A stretch of DNA of 64,000 bases from Sphingomonas sp. BGYR3 (GTDB lineage Bacteria; Pseudomonadota; Alphaproteobacteria; Sphingomonadales; Sphingomonadaceae): contig NZ_JANZNT010000002.1 of assembly GCF_025153455.1 (NCBI RefSeq), forward strand, positions 124,001-188,000, in the 5' to 3' direction. Below the pieces are notes generated by a model that saw nothing but the letters and a program-made list of their open reading frames with translations, did not search any database and was not told the origin of the DNA. The position numbers and the translations under genes were made by a program. This document shows positions 62,830 to 64,000 of the stretch, piece after piece (within the stretch, counting starts at the first letter, position 1; every line of letters begins with the position of its first letter).

Positions 62830-63881
62830 TACTTGGTCCCCCCGACCGGAACTTCGGTCACGTTGTTGCCGCGAGCGACACGCACCACCGGCCCCCGCAC
62901 CACGGCGGGCGCGCCGCCGGGGAAGCTGGACTGGGGAGGCGGGGCCGCAGCAGCGGAAGCCCCTTCGGTCGCGGGCTTTCCAGGCACCGAGCTGCGCTGG
63001 AAGCGCGACACGTCGGCACCGGTGGAAAAGGTTGCCTTGCCCTCGATCGGCCGGCTGGCGGCGCGGGCCAGCATGGCCTTTTCCGCCTTGGGATCGTTGG
63101 ACTGCGGCACATCGATGTCGCCATTGGCGATCGCTTCCTCAAGCTCGCCCGCATTGTCGGCGATCGAGCGCAGCGACAGCGACAGGGTGCCCAGCGTCTG
63201 GGCAACGGCGATTTTCTCGGCGATCGTGGGCGTCGCCTCGACCGTGACCGAGGAATAGGTGTTGACGACGGTATTGCCCTTGTCGTCGGTTTCCTTGTCC
63301 GTGCTCTGGTCGGTGGCCAGCACGCGCAGGTTGCGCAGCACGGTTTCCGAAACCTTCAGCGGCGGGCCATCGCCGCCGCCGGGAACCGACTGGGTCAGCA
63401 CCAGGTCGACCCGGTCGCCCGGAAAGACGAATCCGGCAACCGCGCTTTGTGCGGACACCGGCACGGTGACGGCGCGCATGCCCGGGCCAAGCGCAGCGGC
63501 CAGGAAGCCGCGATCGCCCGGCTTGACCAGCGCGCCCTGCGCGATCGGCTGACCCGCCGGAATGGCGAAGCGCACGACCGTGCCCTGCAGCTTGGCAAGG
63601 TCGGTTTCCGGGCCTTCGACGAAATAGGCACCCTCGACCAGTTCAGCGGGCCAGGGTTGAAACTTCATGGCGGAGGCATCGAGGATCGTGCCGACCGGCA
63701 GTGCCTTGGTCGCCACCAGCACCTTTGGCCCGGTGACCGGGGCCGGTTGCGGGGCAGTAAGGCCGATGCTGGCCGTCGCCTGAGGCGCGGCCGATCCGAG
63801 AATCAGGCTGCGCGCCAGAAATGCAGTGAGCGCCGCGACGATCAGCGCGCCCACCAGAAGCATGATTTTCCGTCCGTCCAT
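62829..63881 (-). CDS. cpaB: pilus assembly protein CpaB (RcpC)
   Basis: 350 residues. One N-terminal helix (IMLLVGALIVAALTAFLARS), then an SAF domain (VLVATKALPVGTILDASAMK, GTVVRFAIPAGQPIAQGALV) and the CpaB/RcpC part (AVTVPVSAQSAVAGFVFPGD, RVDLVLTQSVPGG). It is periplasmic and modulates the secretin. It is the first gene of the visible operon; the pilin and cpaA genes expected upstream are beyond the window. Confidence 0.95.
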   Translation of the reverse strand: MDGRKIMLLVGALIVAALTAFLARSLILGSAAPQATASIGLTAPQPAPVTGPKVLVATKALPVGTILDASAMKFQPWPAELVEGAYFVEGPETDLAKLQGTVVRFAIPAGQPIAQGALVKPGDRGFLAAALGPGMRAVTVPVSAQSAVAGFVFPGDRVDLVLTQSVPGGGDGPPLKVSETVLRNLRVLATDQSTDKETDDKGNTVVNTYSSVTVEATPTIAEKIAVAQTLGTLSLSLRSIADNAGELEEAIANGDIDVPQSNDPKAEKAMLARAASRPIEGKATFSTGADVSRFQRSSVPGKPATEGASAAAAPPPQSSFPGGAPAVVRGPVVRVARGNNVTEVPVGGTK

Positions 63882-63908
63882 GACGCAAGCAGCCTTTCCG
63901 ATGCCGGT

Positions 63909-63924
63909 CCGGGATTTTTCCCGG
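63909..63924 (-). other. leader hairpin before cpaB
   Basis: Stem CCGGGA (63909-63914) / TCCCGG (63919-63924) with a four-base loop, 27 bases before the cpaB ATG and upstream of its GGAAAGG ribosome site. Could be a weak terminator of an upstream pilin transcript or an mRNA-stability element. Confidence 0.35.
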
Positions 63925-63974
63925 TCCGATCAGTCACCCAAAATGGTAAAAATTTGGTTCACTAAGGATCATCA

Positions 63975-63998
63975 GGGTCGCTGCAGCGATCGCGACCC
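63975..63998. other. inverted repeat at the window edge
   Basis: GGGTCGC (63975-63981) / GCGACCC (63992-63998) with a ten-base loop. It may belong to the terminator of a gene beyond the window on the minus strand; no U-run is present. Confidence 0.3.
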
Positions 63999-64000
63999 CA

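Overview
The window is GC-rich (roughly two thirds G+C by eye), densely coding bacterial chromosome. It fits an alphaproteobacterium of the Sphingomonadaceae (Sphingomonas-like). The indications are an rnhB-ccrM pair with a GANTC cluster in front of ccrM, a split three-subunit transhydrogenase behind an aa3-oxidase subunit IV peptide, a DUF2306/LytTR pair, a Tad/Cpa pilus operon, and DUF559 genes bounded by C-rich palindromes. No complete prophage, IS or CRISPR array is present.

Layout. 1-5.2 kb: the first codons of a gene resembling hrpB, an M16 double-domain peptidase, tRNA-Val(UAC), and a winged-helix protein coupled to a membrane protein. 5.3-8.7 kb: operon CoxIV-like peptide-pntAa-DUF559-pntAb-pntB, where the DUF559 gene and its inverted repeats sit inside the operon. 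8.9-20.6 kb: sigma-54 activator, S9 peptidase, ABC1 kinase, DUF2306/LytTR pair, folP, an outer-membrane barrel, ccrM, rnhB and a ThiD-VOC fusion. 20.8-31.7 kb: two secreted proteins (one a retropepsin-like protease), DUF1272, a second DUF559 gene with repeats, glmM, a cation symporter, gor, pgi, and lepB-rnc-era.

31.7-38.1 kb is the main accessory stretch: a 2OG-oxygenase-like gene, a YefM/YoeB toxin-antitoxin pair, an AT-rich GIY-YIG/DUF4357 gene, a diverged second copy of the thiC 3' end, two orphan contractile-injection genes (tail tube and Pvc16-like cap), then thiC with a TPP riboswitch. 38-48 kb: MipA/OmpV, DUF2141, sterol desaturase, an MHYT-GGDEF-EAL protein, a cadherin-like lipoprotein, an IS remnant, DUF885 and a ligase-associated exonuclease. 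48-57 kb: the matching DEXH helicase, glyQ-glyS (glyS carries an in-frame palindromic insertion) and ppdK. 57-64 kb: Tad operon cpaB-C-D-E-tadB-tadC, lacking cpaF at its usual place.

The strongest lead for something undescribed is the DUF559/palindrome family. Two vsr-like endonuclease genes (about 7.0-7.4 kb and 23.1-23.5 kb) are each framed by inverted, hairpin-forming repeats. Related gene-less elements lie at 23.0, 45.3 and 48.3 kb, and one sits in frame inside glyS at 53.0 kb. The arrangement resembles an endonuclease gene with mobile palindromes, by analogy with RAYT/REPIN systems. The link between the endonuclease and repeat movement is inference. The second lead is the thiC/injection-gene region.
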